The notes: a model not told the origin generated them from the letters alone. Shown: positions 17,304 to 27,396, counted from the first letter of the stretch. The stretch is 64,000 nucleotides of DNA from RI-92 sp037384645 (GCA_037384645.1 JARRNT010000004.1:1-64000); one strand, 5' to 3'. Numbers and translations are program-made.

Positions 17304-17331
17304 GGCCGAAGAATAATCTCGTCCTTCGGCC
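17304..17331. terminator. Hairpin downstream of a gene remnant
   Basis: GGCCGAAG and CTTCGGCC form perfect 8-bp arms with a 12-nt loop. On the minus strand it follows the short coding remnant ending at 17350 by about 20 bp, as a terminator would; a pyrimidine-rich tract follows the hairpin on that strand, but no uninterrupted T run. Confidence 0.4.
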
Positions 17332-17349
17332 CGAAATTCGATTTAATAA

Positions 17350-17466
17350 TTATTGCATCGTCACATCAAGCGGCGTGTTCTGGTTACTGGGGCAAACCTG
17401 AATCGTATACGTCCCGACCTGTGGGCCTTTCACCTGAGCAGTGATAGTCGCGATACAGATGACTTG
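17350..17466 (-). pseudogene. C-terminal remnant of an unidentified gene
   Basis: A 38-codon minus-strand frame encodes CIATITAQVKGPQVGTYTIQ followed by VCPSNQNTPLDVTMQ and a TAA. Its sequence reads like the end of a beta-rich extracellular domain, but it has no start codon and a TAG directly upstream. Together with the hairpin that follows, it is best read as the 3' remnant of a deleted gene. The rest of 17163-17533 has no gene. Confidence 0.35.
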
Positions 17467-17533
17467 CTAGTAACCGGGATTCGGGATATGTTGTTGCGCT
17501 GTAAGCTGTTAACGTCGTAGCAACGGACTATTC

Positions 17534-18505
17534 ATGCAAATTACGCAGCCGTCTACCAGTCAACGCCTCATCCATGGCCTATTGAGCTTATGTTTGCTGT
17601 TATGCAGTCGCGGCCTGTTTGCCGCCGAAGCATCGACCAAAACTCCAAACCAGAGCCCATTAAAACAACTGGAGACAGCCAAAACTTCCACGCCCGACGC
17701 GAATGGCCTGGCCGCCACCTCGTTGTCCAGACGCTGGGAACTTGATCCTTCGACCAAGCAGGGACTATGGGTAATTCGCCCGTATGAACCCATGTTCATC
17801 CTACCCGTGGTGTATTCCAGTCGCCCCAACATGACGCCCTACTCACCGACACATCCCACGGCGCCGACCGAACCGCTGCAAAAAACCGAAGCCGAATTCC
17901 AGATTAGCCTGAAGGCCAAGGCCGCCCAGAACCTCTTCGGGATGGGTGCCGATCTCTGGTTCGCCTATACCCAACAAAGCCAGTGGCAGGTCTATAACTC
18001 TGCCCATTCCTCACCTTTTCGGGAAACCGATTACATGCCGGAGGCATTCCTGTTATTCCCCACGCATTACCAGCTGTTTGGTCTGACCGGTCGATTCTTT
18101 CGGGTTGGGGTATTGCACCAGTCCAACGGTCGCGACGACCCGTTGTCGCGCAGCTGGAATCGCGTGTATATGCAGTTCGGGTTCGAACGCGGCAACTTTA
18201 CCCTGCTGGTCCGACCCTGGACGCGCATACAGGAAAAGCCGAGTAAGGATGACAACCCCGATATTACCCACTACATGGGCTATGGCGATATCACCGCAAT
18301 CTACCAGATGAGTAATTCGGAAATTACCGCAACGGCGCGGTTCAATGCCGGCAATTTGTCGACGATCGAGACCTGGAATTTTCCCATCCATGGTCGACTC
18401 AAGGCCTACGTCAAGATCACGACCGGTTACGGCGAAACCTTGATCGACTATAACTGGCGGCAGAATACCATTGGCCTGGGAATTTCACTGGTAGACTGGC
18501 AATAA
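17534..18505 (+). CDS. pldA: Outer-membrane phospholipase A1
   Basis: A 323-aa OMPLA-type protein. It has a signal peptide (HGLLSLCLLLCSRGLFAAEA) and a 12-strand beta-barrel. The catalytic block VGVLHQSNGRDDPLSRSWNRVYMQF contains the His and Ser of the OMPLA triad; the Asn side is probably in the RETDYMPEAFL/WFAYTQQSQWQVYN region. The Ca2+-binding serines are also in DPLSRSW. It hydrolyses mislocalised outer-leaflet phospholipids upon dimerisation. The N-terminal 60 residues after the signal are longer than in Escherichia. It is monocistronic and ends convergent with the alpha/beta hydrolase gene. Confidence 0.92.
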   Translation: MQITQPSTSQRLIHGLLSLCLLLCSRGLFAAEASTKTPNQSPLKQLETAKTSTPDANGLAATSLSRRWELDPSTKQGLWVIRPYEPMFILPVVYSSRPNMTPYSPTHPTAPTEPLQKTEAEFQISLKAKAAQNLFGMGADLWFAYTQQSQWQVYNSAHSSPFRETDYMPEAFLLFPTHYQLFGLTGRFFRVGVLHQSNGRDDPLSRSWNRVYMQFGFERGNFTLLVRPWTRIQEKPSKDDNPDITHYMGYGDITAIYQMSNSEITATARFNAGNLSTIETWNFPIHGRLKAYVKITTGYGETLIDYNWRQNTIGLGISLVDWQ

Positions 18506-18530
18506 CTACCGCGGAAAAGAACATGACGTT

Positions 18531-19430
18531 CTACTCCGCGCCATCAAACAACGAAGCAACGATCGTCGCAAAATGGTTTATCGGCAGGGAAAAATGTCCC
18601 TCGCCGGGAACGACATGGAACACACTATCCGGGACCTGCTCCACCAGCCATTGGCCGTGTGCGAGTGGCACGAGGCTATCGCGATCACCATGCCAGCACT
18701 GCAAATTGCGAATTCGCTCCAGCGCGAATGGCCATGGCTGCCACGCCGCCTGTAAATCCTCGACGGCACCTTTGGCGCCCTGGGCGAATGCACGACGCAA
18801 GTTGGCGGCCATGATCTCCAGCACGGCCTTGTCTGTCAGCGCGGATTTATCCGGTTCGCCATTGACCAGTGCGACCAGCCGAATGGCGTGACGACTGCAA
18901 TACCTTGCGGCCAGGCTAACCAGGCCGCCCACGCTATACCGTAACAGGCGGGGCTGTTGCCCGGCCAGGTACAGGAGTAATCGAACCAGCGAACCCATCG
19001 AGTTGCGCAGTTCGGAAATATGCAATGAGCCCAGGCCACAACAAATCCGGGTAGACAGAATGCGCTCGGGCAGCAGCGACGCACAGGCCAGTCCATAAGG
19101 CGCACCACCGGAGGCGGCAAGCACATGAAACTGCTCGAAGCCCACGGCATCGGCGAGCCGGGCAACGGTCTCGACCCAGGCCAGGTAACGATTGCCGGGT
19201 ATGCCAGTACTTTGCCCGAAGCCGAACCGATCGGGGGCGACCAGGTCCACACCCAATAGCTCGCAGGCTTGCGCCATTAATTGTGCCTCGCTGCAGGAAC
19301 CGGGCAGGCCATGAAAATACATCGCGGGCAGTCCACCCTTGCGCCCGTATCGGGCATAACCGATTGTCTGCGTACCCGCGGAAGGCAATACTGCCACATG
19401 CCGGTATGCTGGTATTTGCGTTACTGGCAT
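18531..19430 (-). CDS. Alpha/beta hydrolase
   Basis: A 299-aa alpha/beta-hydrolase. The oxyanion region is PAMYFHGLPGSCSEAQLM. The nucleophile elbow is VLAASGGAPYGLA, where Ser sits in an A-x-S-G-G context instead of strict GxSxG, a variant common in this family. An acid/His pair is seen in LQCWHGDRDSLVPLAHG and VVPGEGHFSLPINHF. The ATG giving MPVTQIPAYRHVAV was preferred over a GTG eleven codons upstream. The substrate is unknown. It is convergent with pldA, 25 bp between stops. Confidence 0.85.
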   Translation of the reverse strand: MPVTQIPAYRHVAVLPSAGTQTIGYARYGRKGGLPAMYFHGLPGSCSEAQLMAQACELLGVDLVAPDRFGFGQSTGIPGNRYLAWVETVARLADAVGFEQFHVLAASGGAPYGLACASLLPERILSTRICCGLGSLHISELRNSMGSLVRLLLYLAGQQPRLLRYSVGGLVSLAARYCSRHAIRLVALVNGEPDKSALTDKAVLEIMAANLRRAFAQGAKGAVEDLQAAWQPWPFALERIRNLQCWHGDRDSLVPLAHGQWLVEQVPDSVFHVVPGEGHFSLPINHFATIVASLFDGAE

Positions 19431-19562
19431 CCGGGTTAAACGATCCGAGGTAATGGTAAACACACTTGTCCGGTTAAAGCCTGTCGCGACACACGTACTT
19501 CGTTATCATCTGACTCATGAATTAAATGATTTGATCGTATCAATCTCAGGCCAATAACAAAC

Positions 19563-19973
19563 CTAGCCTTCCCGTGCCACACAACGCTGGAATGCAGGGA
19601 GATGGTTTTCCTGGGAGGCCCGTTGTAAATTGCGATACACCTGCAGAATGTCCGCCCGGTCCGTACTCCTTAACAGGCGGGCATACATCTCGCCATTGTC
19701 AATTTCCGCTGTCACCCCGGCCTCGCACGCGGCCTTGAGCGTGGGATAGTGCTCGACGCGGCCCGGCCACGCGTTCTTCGGGATCGGGATACCATAGTAG
19801 CCAAACAGGCGGCACAGCGCCTGGATGTGACGCGCCTCGGCGTCCCGGATGTTGATAAAGGGCCGCACCTGGCCAAAATCCGCGATCACCTGGTCATAGG
19901 TCGCCCATGCCCGGTATTCATCATCCAGTGCCTCGTGCAGCGCATCCAGTTCGATCTTACTGAGGTTTTGCAT
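19563..19973 (-). CDS. DUF2202 ferritin-like protein
   Basis: A 136-aa protein of the DUF2202 type, with a four-helix-bundle, ferritin-like pattern: LDALHEALDDEYRAWATYDQ, then FINIRDAEARHIQALCRLFGYY, GEMYARLLRSTDRADILQVY and NLQRASQENHLPAFQRCV. Conserved Glu and His residues in these helices (EYR, EARHI, ENHLPAF) would form a di-iron-like site. Function is unknown; redox or metal storage roles have been suggested for relatives. It stands alone, with start MQNLSK. Confidence 0.88.
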   Translation of the reverse strand: MQNLSKIELDALHEALDDEYRAWATYDQVIADFGQVRPFINIRDAEARHIQALCRLFGYYGIPIPKNAWPGRVEHYPTLKAACEAGVTAEIDNGEMYARLLRSTDRADILQVYRNLQRASQENHLPAFQRCVAREG

Positions 19974-20105
19974 AGTCCATTACCCTGTCGATGTAACCTA
20001 GTGTCCGCGACGGTGCTTATACTTTGCGCCAGACGGAAAACCATGCTGCATGCATATACTTAATATATATAGTAGCGACATGGCTCTCAGCTGCAAGCCA
20101 CGACG

Positions 20106-20555
20106 TTAGATCCAGCGTCTTACCTGCCCGCTATAGTCACGCCAGGCCTCACCAAAGCCATCCCGCAACATCGCCTCTTCACTGCGAATAAAGACCCAAT
20201 CCAGCAACACGGCAAACACGATCACTATCGGCAGGCTCACCAGCGAGCCCAGCAAAATCGCCAGACCCAAGAGGATCAATACCATGCCCAGGTACATCGG
20301 ATGCCGGCTGAGGCGGTACACCCCGGTCGTCACCAGGGCCGTGGACGCTTCAAACGGTTTTACCGTGGTGTGATTCTGTTTCAGCGCACTGTCGGCAGCA
20401 AGATTCAACCAGCTTCCCAGTCCCAAAGGTATGATACCCAACAAGGTATACGGCCAGGCAATCCATATCGCGATGGGCAGTATCCAATGCAAGGCCAGCA
20501 TCAGCACGATAGCGACAAACAGGTACCTTGGCGGCAAGATATGTTGCGATTGCAT
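20106..20555 (-). CDS. Isoprenylcysteine carboxylmethyltransferase-like membrane protein (ICMT/PEMT fold)
   Basis: A 149-aa membrane methyltransferase. Four hydrophobic segments surround the family signature STALVTTGVYRLSRHPMYLGM with the SAM-binding RHPMY core, and the conserved C-terminal SEEAMLRDGFGEAWRDYSG (E-E-x-x-L-x-x-x-F-G-x-x-Y-x-x-Y variant). Bacterial members methylate lipids, thiols or unknown small acceptors; the substrate here is unknown. The ATG lies 23 bp downstream of a beta-lactamase-family remnant on the same strand. Confidence 0.88.
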   Translation of the reverse strand: MQSQHILPPRYLFVAIVLMLALHWILPIAIWIAWPYTLLGIIPLGLGSWLNLAADSALKQNHTTVKPFEASTALVTTGVYRLSRHPMYLGMVLILLGLAILLGSLVSLPIVIVFAVLLDWVFIRSEEAMLRDGFGEAWRDYSGQVRRWI

Positions 20556-20578
20556 TAGTAAATACTTCCCTTCCTGGC

Positions 20579-20734
20579 TTATCCATTTCCCTCAATGACC
20601 GAGTACACCGTGTTGCGCAGCGCCAGTTCACGCGGGTCACCGGTCAGGGCGGTACTCATGCAGTTGGTGACATAGGCATAGCCAATGCCCGTTGCAGGAT
20701 CCGCAAAACCCAGCGAACCACCGGAACGCGGCTT
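20579..20734 (-). pseudogene. 3' remnant of a serine beta-lactamase-family (esterase) gene
   Basis: The minus strand encodes PRSGGSLGFADPATGIGYAY then VTNCMSTALTGDPRELALRN and a TAA. This is the characteristic end of class-C beta-lactamase-like esterases (G-G-S/A-G-F-x-D-P-x-x-x-I-x-F-x-Y-x-x-N). The frame runs into the Sel1-repeat gene without the catalytic SxxK or YxN parts, so only the last 50 codons remain. The junction coincides with the Sel1 gene stop, indicating a deletion at this point. Confidence 0.7.
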
Positions 20735-21470
20735 ATTTGTGTTTTGCCAGGTAGGCATCCAGGGCGCGGGTCATGGGCCTCGACACGAGCAGTCGCTTCG
20801 TCAGTGCCTTTCCGGTTCGAATCGCCCTGGCCGGCAATTTCCTGGCCAGGGAATCCCGATATGCCGAGGCCAGGCTTTTATGCTGGTGGTGCTGCGCGAC
20901 GATCAGGTTATAGAGGGCATAGGCGGCAACGCGGTTGCGCGTCACCCCCTGCCCGTGTTCATACATGACGCCCAGATTGAATTGCGCGTTCACATCGCCA
21001 CGATTGGCCGCGCGGCGAAACCAGTGCATGGCCTGGTGATTGTTTCTTCGGATACCGATGCCCTTCCAGGCCATAAAGCCCAGATTATACTGGGCCTGGG
21101 CATCGCCCTTGCTGGCCGCGTGGCGATACCATTTTGCCGCCGCTTTGTAATTCTTCGGCACACCCAGACCGTACTGGTACATGTTGCCAAGGTTCGTCTG
21201 CGCCCGGGCATAGCCACGCTCCGCGGCCCGATGCCACCACTTCGCCGTTTCCCGATCATTTTTCCTGACACCCAGCCCCTGGTGATACATGACGCCCAGG
21301 TTGAACTGCGCCTTGACATCACCACGCCAGGCCAGGGGCCGCCAGATTTTCAACGCCGTGGCGTAATCGCCCCGGTTCGCGGCCGCGGCGCCCTGTTCAA
21401 ACTGGCCGGCGAACACCTGGGTCGCAAAAAGCAAAAGTATCAGGCCAGTCAGGCAGTGTAACCGACGCAT
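20733..21470 (-). CDS. Secreted Sel1-repeat protein
   Basis: A 245-aa protein with a signal peptide (MRRLHCLTGLILLLFATQVFA) and at least five Sel1 repeats of about 36 residues. Repeats are recognisable as AQFNLGVMYHQGLGVRKNDR, AQTNLGNMYQYGLGVPKNYK, AQYNLGFMAWKGIGIRRNNH and AQFNLGVMYEHGQGVTRNRV. The tail is basic (LARKLPARAIRTGKALTKRL). The start at 21470 follows AGGAG by nine bases. Sel1 proteins act as adaptors; no enzymatic motif is seen. It abuts the beta-lactamase remnant, and 225 bp of non-coding DNA separates it from ybiT. Confidence 0.88.
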   Translation of the reverse strand: MRRLHCLTGLILLLFATQVFAGQFEQGAAAANRGDYATALKIWRPLAWRGDVKAQFNLGVMYHQGLGVRKNDRETAKWWHRAAERGYARAQTNLGNMYQYGLGVPKNYKAAAKWYRHAASKGDAQAQYNLGFMAWKGIGIRRNNHQAMHWFRRAANRGDVNAQFNLGVMYEHGQGVTRNRVAAYALYNLIVAQHHQHKSLASAYRDSLARKLPARAIRTGKALTKRLLVSRPMTRALDAYLAKHK

Positions 21471-21695
21471 GAATAATGACTCCTGGTCTGTGATCAACAT
21501 GCGGTATCGAGGAGGTTTGTGCGTATCCCACCTTTACAGTTTAGAGAGAATTACCGAAATGGCGAGCACGTTGTTCCGCATTTGTGCTCACGCGCGCAGC
21601 TTATCGGCTGGCCGTAATGGATTCAGCGAAGGAACGCGTTTTGTGGCATAATGCGCGCCCTTTATCCTTAGCCTGACAATTCCCGAGTACTTCCC

Positions 21696-23314
21696 ATGAT
21701 TACGACAGCCAATATCACCATGCAATTTGGGGCTAAGCCCTTGTTTGAAAACATCTCCGTCAAATTCGGCAATGGCAACCGCTATGGCCTGATTGGCGCC
21801 AATGGCTGCGGTAAATCCACTTTTATGAAGATCCTGGGCGGTGACCTGGAGCCCACTTCCGGCAACGTGTCGGTCGATGAGAATGAACGCGTCGGCAAAC
21901 TGCGCCAGGACCAGTTCGCCTTCGAGCACGAGACGGTGCTCGATACCGTCATCATGGGCCATACCCGCCTGTGGCAGGTGAAGCAGGAGCGCGACCGCAT
22001 CTATGCCCAGCCAGAAATGAGCGAAGAGGACGGCATGGCCGTCGCCGAGCTCGAAGTCGAGTTTGCCGAGCTCGATGGCTATACCGCCGAGGCCCGTGCC
22101 GGCGAATTATTACTGGCGCTGGATATCCCGCTGGAACAACACACCGGGTTGATGAGCGCGATCGCGCCGGGCTGGAAGCTGCGCGTATTGCTGGCGCAGG
22201 CCCTGTTCGCCGAACCCGATATCATGTTGCTGGACGAGCCGACCAACAACCTGGACATCAACACTATTCGCTGGCTGGAAAAGGTGCTCAACGAGCGCAA
22301 CAGCACCATGCTGATCATTTCGCACGATCGCCACTTCCTGAACAGCGTGTGCACCCACATGGCCGACCTCGACTACGGTGAACTGCGGGTCTATCCCGGC
22401 AATTACGACGACTACATGACCGCATCGACCCAGGCCCGCGAACGCCTGCTGGCCGACAATGCCAAGAAGCAGGCCCAGATTGCCGAGCTGCAGACCTTCG
22501 TCAGTCGCTTTTCCGCCAACGCGTCCAAGGCCAAACAGGCCACCTCGCGGGCCAAACAGATCGAGAAGATCCAGCTCGAAGAGGTCAAGCCGTCCAGTCG
22601 GCAAAGCCCCTTTATTCGTTTCGAGCAGGACAAGAAACTCTATCGCATCGCCCTGGAACTGGATGGGCTGAGCCAGGGTTACGACGAGGAGCCGTTATTC
22701 AGCGACCTCAACCTGCTGGCCGAAGTGGGTGAACGCATCGCCGTCATTGGCCCCAACGGTATCGGCAAAACCACCCTGCTGCGCACCCTGGTCAGCGAGC
22801 TCAGCCCGAAGAGCGGCACGATCAAGTGGTCCGAGAACGCGAACATCGGCTATTACGCGCAGGACCATTCCGCGGACTTCAGCCAGGACATGAACCTGTT
22901 CGAGTGGATGAGCCAGTGGAAGCAGCCCGGCGATGACGAACAGGCCGTGCGCGCAATCCTGGGCCGCATGCTGTTTTCCCAGGATGAGATCAAGAAGTCC
23001 GTCACCAAGATCTCCGGTGGCGAACAGGGCCGCATGCTCTTCGGCAAACTCATGATGCAAAAGCCGAACATCCTGGTGCTGGACGAACCCACCAACCACC
23101 TGGACATGGAATCCATCGAGGCCCTGAACCTGGCGCTGGAGAACTTTCCCGGCACGCTGTTGTTTGTCAGTCACGACCGCGAATTCGTGTCGTCCCTGGC
23201 CACCCGCATCATCGAACTGTCCGCCACCGGCATCAACAACTTCCATGGCAGCTACGAAGAATACCTGCTGGCGCAGGACAAGCTGGCAGAGACCCCGCTG
23301 CTGCAGCAACAACG

Positions 23315-23318
<4 letters not shown>
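21696..23318 (+). CDS. ybiT: ABC-F family ATPase
   Basis: A 540-aa ABC-F protein with two ATPase domains and no membrane segment. NBD1 has GANGCGKST (about 31-39), the unusual signature APGWKLRVLLAQAL typical of YbiT, and Walker B DIMLLDEPTNNLD. NBD2 has GPNGIGKTT, ISGGEQGRMLFGKL and NILVLDEPTNHLD. The linker between them carries the charged interdomain helices (SKAKQATSRAKQIEKIQLEE). ABC-F proteins act on ribosomes as translation factors. Its stop overlaps the dbpA start as ATGA, a pairing that places two ribosome-related proteins in one operon. Confidence 0.94.
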
Positions 23319-24697
<1,379 letters not shown>

Positions 24698-24785
24698 CGA
24701 CTCAAACAGTTTTTACTCTGACCCTGAAGTATCCTCCCAAAATTGCGATCCCCAACTATGCCTTAATGTAGTTTGAATACTTATC

Positions 24786-24812
24786 GTCATTCCGGCGAAG
24801 GCCGGAATCCAG
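24786..24812. repeat. REP-like palindrome, intact copy
   Basis: ATTCCGGC and GCCGGAAT pair around a GAAG loop, preceded by GTC and followed by CCAG. The same palindrome occurs between hypA and hypB, where it is split by an insert. Elements of this kind are common in gammaproteobacterial intergenic DNA. Confidence 0.7.
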
Positions 24813-24862
24813 CTGTAAAACAGGGATCAGAGCACCATATTCTCTAATATCAGAAAGAATTT

Positions 24863-24924
24863 CGACCAGAACCCGCATAGCTGGTTTAGGAAGTACTTAA
24901 TGAATCTCGAAGAGATTCCAAGTG
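24863..24924 (+). repeat. 62-bp structured repeat element, copy 1
   Basis: It starts CGACCAGAACC and ends AAGTG, with a central hairpin AATCTC-GAA-GAGATT. It aligns along its whole length with the 61-bp insert at 35167-35227, including compensatory changes in the hairpin arms. The rest of 24698-25175 holds no gene I can support. Confidence 0.65.
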
Positions 24925-25175
24925 CTCTCTGAGCCGGTTTTATTTAAACCATCCCGGCAAACTTGCAACAAACGTTTACAAATTTAAACTCAGGTCTTCA
25001 TTCCTGCGACCGATAGCAGAAAATGACACCTACTCTCATGGCCTTATTTACAACGCGGACAAGACACACGCCACCTGTGAGGAAGCTCGAGGTATATTCA
25101 ATTTATCCGTATTCGATAGTAGACAATTGACACACGAAAGTCATTCAGCTAAATCGTTCAGATATCGGGCAAAAT

Positions 25176-25541
25176 ATGCAAACAATTCTCATCGCAGAAG
25201 ATAACCCTCTAGTCGTCTCATTCCTGCGGATGTCTCTGGAAAAATACGGTTTCGAAATTGAAACGGCTGATAATGGAAAAATCGCCGTTGCACAGTCGCA
25301 ATCGAATCACTTCGATTTGGTCCTGCTCGATAACGATATGCCTGAAATGGATGGCTTGACGGCATGTAGAATCATCGCAAAAAATCACACTGTCTTTTTT
25401 TATTCCGGGGAAGACATAGCAGAAGAAGCCTTAGCGGCCGGCGCGACAAAATTCCTCACCAAACAGTGTCCAGAGCTGGCAATGAAGGCAATAAAAGAAC
25501 ACCTTTTTTTACTGCAATACATGCATCCTTCTAACCAGTGA
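25176..25541 (+). CDS. Single-domain response regulator (receiver only)
   Basis: A 121-aa CheY-like receiver. The acidic pair is E8-D9 in LIAEDNPLV. The phosphoacceptor is D52 in LVLLDNDMPEMDG with Pro at +4. The conserved Ser and Lys are in VFFYSG and TKFLTKQ. There is no output domain and no kinase within the window. Receivers of this kind act in phosphorelays or bind a partner directly. It is the only plus-strand gene of the accessory zone between dbpA and the NiCoT gene, and is more AT-rich than dbpA. Confidence 0.92.
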   Translation: MQTILIAEDNPLVVSFLRMSLEKYGFEIETADNGKIAVAQSQSNHFDLVLLDNDMPEMDGLTACRIIAKNHTVFFYSGEDIAEEALAAGATKFLTKQCPELAMKAIKEHLFLLQYMHPSNQ

Positions 25542-25642
25542 TACCGTCAACATATCAATGACCGCGCCATAAAAGGCGGCCACGAAACCTACCGTTTGAG
25601 CAAAAGGGGTCAGCGAGAAATATTCGCTAATTACCAGGAAAG

Positions 25643-25798
25643 CTAGTCACGAACATCTATTCCCATGTGACGGAGCATTTCATAAATTAATTCAATACCC
25701 TCAGGTTTATCAATTTCCTTTGGTAGCATTTCAAGGATTTCGCTTTTCAGGAGGTATCCTTGTTTCCTGCCTTTCTCGATCAATTCTTTTGCAATCAA
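25643..25798 (-). CDS. Free-standing sigma-70 region 1.1-like mini-protein
   Basis: A 51-aa protein beginning at a TTG six bases after AAGGGGA. The sequence AKELIEKGRKQGYLLKSEIL, EMLPKEIDKPEGIELIYEML, RHMGIDVRD follows, residue by residue, the pattern of region 1.1 of housekeeping sigma factors (G-K/R-x-Q-G-Y-L-x-x-x-E-I, L-P, D-x-x-I-x-x-I-x-x-M-x-x-M-G-I-x-V). In RpoD this negatively charged domain occupies the DNA channel of free holoenzyme. Nothing else of a sigma factor is attached. It lies 44 bp after a small membrane protein gene on the same strand and could be cotranscribed. A modulator of RNA polymerase is possible but unproven. Confidence 0.65.
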   Translation of the reverse strand: MIAKELIEKGRKQGYLLKSEILEMLPKEIDKPEGIELIYEMLRHMGIDVRD

Positions 25799-25842
25799 TA
25801 TCAATCCCCTTTAAAGACACAATAAAATAGAAAAAAAGATAA

Positions 25843-26079
25843 TTACAGATTAATTCTTGGTTCTATCTTTATTTTTGCATCGTTTGATATATTTGCATCA
25901 GATGTATTAGTGCTTATCTGAAGCAAAATAACCAGCTGCTCGTTCAGTTCTATTAATTTATCAAGGCGTTTTTTGATACCAAAAACTGCAAATGGCAATA
26001 AAAACCAAAGGATAGATAAAATAGCCAAGAATATGATTATTGCGATTCCTGCACTGCCTGTAAGTATATCTGGATTCAT
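25843..26079 (-). CDS. Small single-pass membrane protein
   Basis: A 78-aa protein with a long hydrophobic segment (IAIIIFLAILSILWFLLPFAVFGI, about 12-35), then an amphipathic helix (KKRLDKLIELNEQLVILLQ) and a polar, Asn/Ser-rich tail. It has a very strong ribosome site, AGGAGG seven bases before the ATG. No family is recognised. It begins 21 bp after the end of the attC-like palindrome that follows the cupin gene, so it has the position of the next gene in a cassette series. The sigma-1.1-like gene follows. Confidence 0.65.
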   Translation of the reverse strand: MNPDILTGSAGIAIIIFLAILSILWFLLPFAVFGIKKRLDKLIELNEQLVILLQISTNTSDANISNDAKIKIEPRINL

Positions 26080-26100
26080 GGTTTATCCTCCTGCTTATCA

Positions 26101-26188
26101 ACATAACGTTTCTGTTGAACAGCCTATGATTAAAGGGGTCGGAACCACGCAGCGGGCATGGCGTCCGAGCCGGACCGCCTTGTTATGC
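26101..26188 (-). repeat. attC-like palindromic site A
   Basis: Read on the minus strand it begins GCATAAC, contains the TAA stop of the cupin gene, and ends GTTATGT, the near-exact complement. In between is GC-rich DNA with a GTCCG-GCT-CGGAC hairpin. Stop codon inside the first box and next gene start close behind the second box are integron-cassette traits. Confidence 0.5.
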
Positions 26189-26524
26189 ACTGACTCTGTC
26201 TCCGTGGCTTTTTGGTTGAGACACAACCAAAAAGCGTAGATTTTCAGTGCCAATATTCTGTAATTGATGAGGTTCCTTAGCTGGGACGTGGATACCACTA
26301 CCCGCATGAATCTCAAAAATATTACCCGATATTTCTATTTGAGCGACACCTGACAATACATAAAAGAATTGCTGTGATTCATTATGATAATGCCGCTCTT
26401 CTTTTTCGTTTGGAGGTACGCACTCTTCGATTACGCTCAGACTGTCAGATTTAAGTAAATACCAACCATCCGAGCCATTACCCCATTTATATTGTTCCGC
26501 GTTTTTAGTATTTATAATCTTCAT
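26183..26524 (-). CDS. Cupin-domain protein
   Basis: A 113-aa single-domain cupin. Motif 1 is PPNEKEERHYHNESQQFFYVLSG, with His-x-His and Glu metal ligands, and motif 2 is GSGIHVPAKEPHQLQN with the third His. The family binds a metal and ranges from isomerases to sensors; the function here is unknown. Its TAA stop is embedded in the GCATAAC box of an attC-like site. Upstream lies the dbpA 3'-end copy. Codon use is AT-richer than the hydrogenase genes, consistent with acquired DNA. Confidence 0.88.
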   Translation of the reverse strand: MKIINTKNAEQYKWGNGSDGWYLLKSDSLSVIEECVPPNEKEERHYHNESQQFFYVLSGVAQIEISGNIFEIHAGSGIHVPAKEPHQLQNIGTENLRFLVVSQPKSHGDRVSA

Positions 26525-26564
26525 TGCTTAGAATGTATAATATTTAAGCTGCCAATGGATTAAC

Positions 26565-26646
26565 GGGGCGCAAGTTTCGGGTGAGGAAGTTCTGCTAACG
26601 ACACAAAAGATTTTTACTCTGACCCCAAATATTGCCAAATATTGTC
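26565..26646 (+). repeat. dbpA 3'-end direct repeat, right copy
   Basis: The plus strand reads RKFRVRKFC then TAA, mimicking the dbpA C-terminus (RKFRVRKLR), and continues with DNA like that downstream of dbpA. It is not preceded by more of dbpA. It may mark a recombination or insertion junction. Confidence 0.65.
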
Positions 26647-26681
26647 ACTGCCCCCTTTAATTGCAATTGATGGATTCTTCA

Positions 26682-27371
26682 TCATGCAACCACTCCAAAT
26701 AAACGACCAACTCCTGCCGTTAACGCCATGGCAAGAACACCCCAAAAAGTCACTCTTATTGCACCGACAGTAATTGAGGCGCCACCAGCGCGCGCCGCAA
26801 TGCCACCAAGAAGCGCTAAAAATACAAGGGATAAAACTGCAACGGCGTATATTAGATAATTACCTGCTATGACCCATGCTGCAATTAAGGGGAGTGCTGC
26901 GCCGACTGTAAATGTACCTGCTGAATAGAAAGCCGCTTGAACTGGCCGGGCACTGACATTCTCCGATATACCAATTTCATCTCGTGCGTGCGCACCCAGC
27001 GCGTCATGAGCCATTAGTTGTTCAGCAACTTGTTTTGCTAAATCAGGCTCAAGCCCTCTGTTTTGGTATATTTTTGCGAGCTCCTCTTTTTCAGACTCTA
27101 TATCGTTCTCTAATGATATCTTTTCAAGCGCCAGATCTGCCTTCTCTGTATCGGACTGAGAACTAACGGACACGTACTCACCAGCCGCCATAGACATGGC
27201 ACCTGCAACCAGGCCAGCAACGCCGGCTAGTAGTATATTCTCTTGAGTAGTGTTTGCGGCTGCAACACCAATGATAAGACTGGCGGTAGAGACAATGCCA
27301 TCATTCGCACCTAAAACAGCGGCACGTAACCAGCCAACGCGATGCGATCTATGTACTTCATTGTGTGTCAT
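26682..27371 (-). CDS. VIT1/CCC1-family transporter
   Basis: A 229-aa membrane protein of the VIT family, which moves Fe2+ or Mn2+ in characterised members. The N-terminal signature WLRAAVLGANDGIVSTASLI, GVAGLVAGAMSMAAGEYVSV is followed by a cytosolic helical insertion (EKISLENDIESEKEELAKIY) with ferritin-like Glu residues and by three more membrane segments. Size and motif order are typical. It starts 25 bp beyond an attC-like site, as a cassette gene would. The DNA downstream (26647-26681) has no feature. Confidence 0.92.
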   Translation of the reverse strand: MTHNEVHRSHRVGWLRAAVLGANDGIVSTASLIIGVAAANTTQENILLAGVAGLVAGAMSMAAGEYVSVSSQSDTEKADLALEKISLENDIESEKEELAKIYQNRGLEPDLAKQVAEQLMAHDALGAHARDEIGISENVSARPVQAAFYSAGTFTVGAALPLIAAWVIAGNYLIYAVAVLSLVFLALLGGIAARAGGASITVGAIRVTFWGVLAMALTAGVGRLFGVVA

Positions 27372-27396
27372 TTATTATCTCGCTATATTATTTTGC

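Noticed and set aside
24786..25175. Possible CRISPR or tandem-repeat array after dbpA
   Set aside because: Only one palindrome and one copy of the 62-bp element are present; there are no regularly spaced repeats.
25560..25642. A further attC-like site after the sigma-1.1-like gene
   Set aside because: Only a short AGCGA/TCGCT hairpin and a CTGACCCC tag are present; no opening and closing boxes could be matched.
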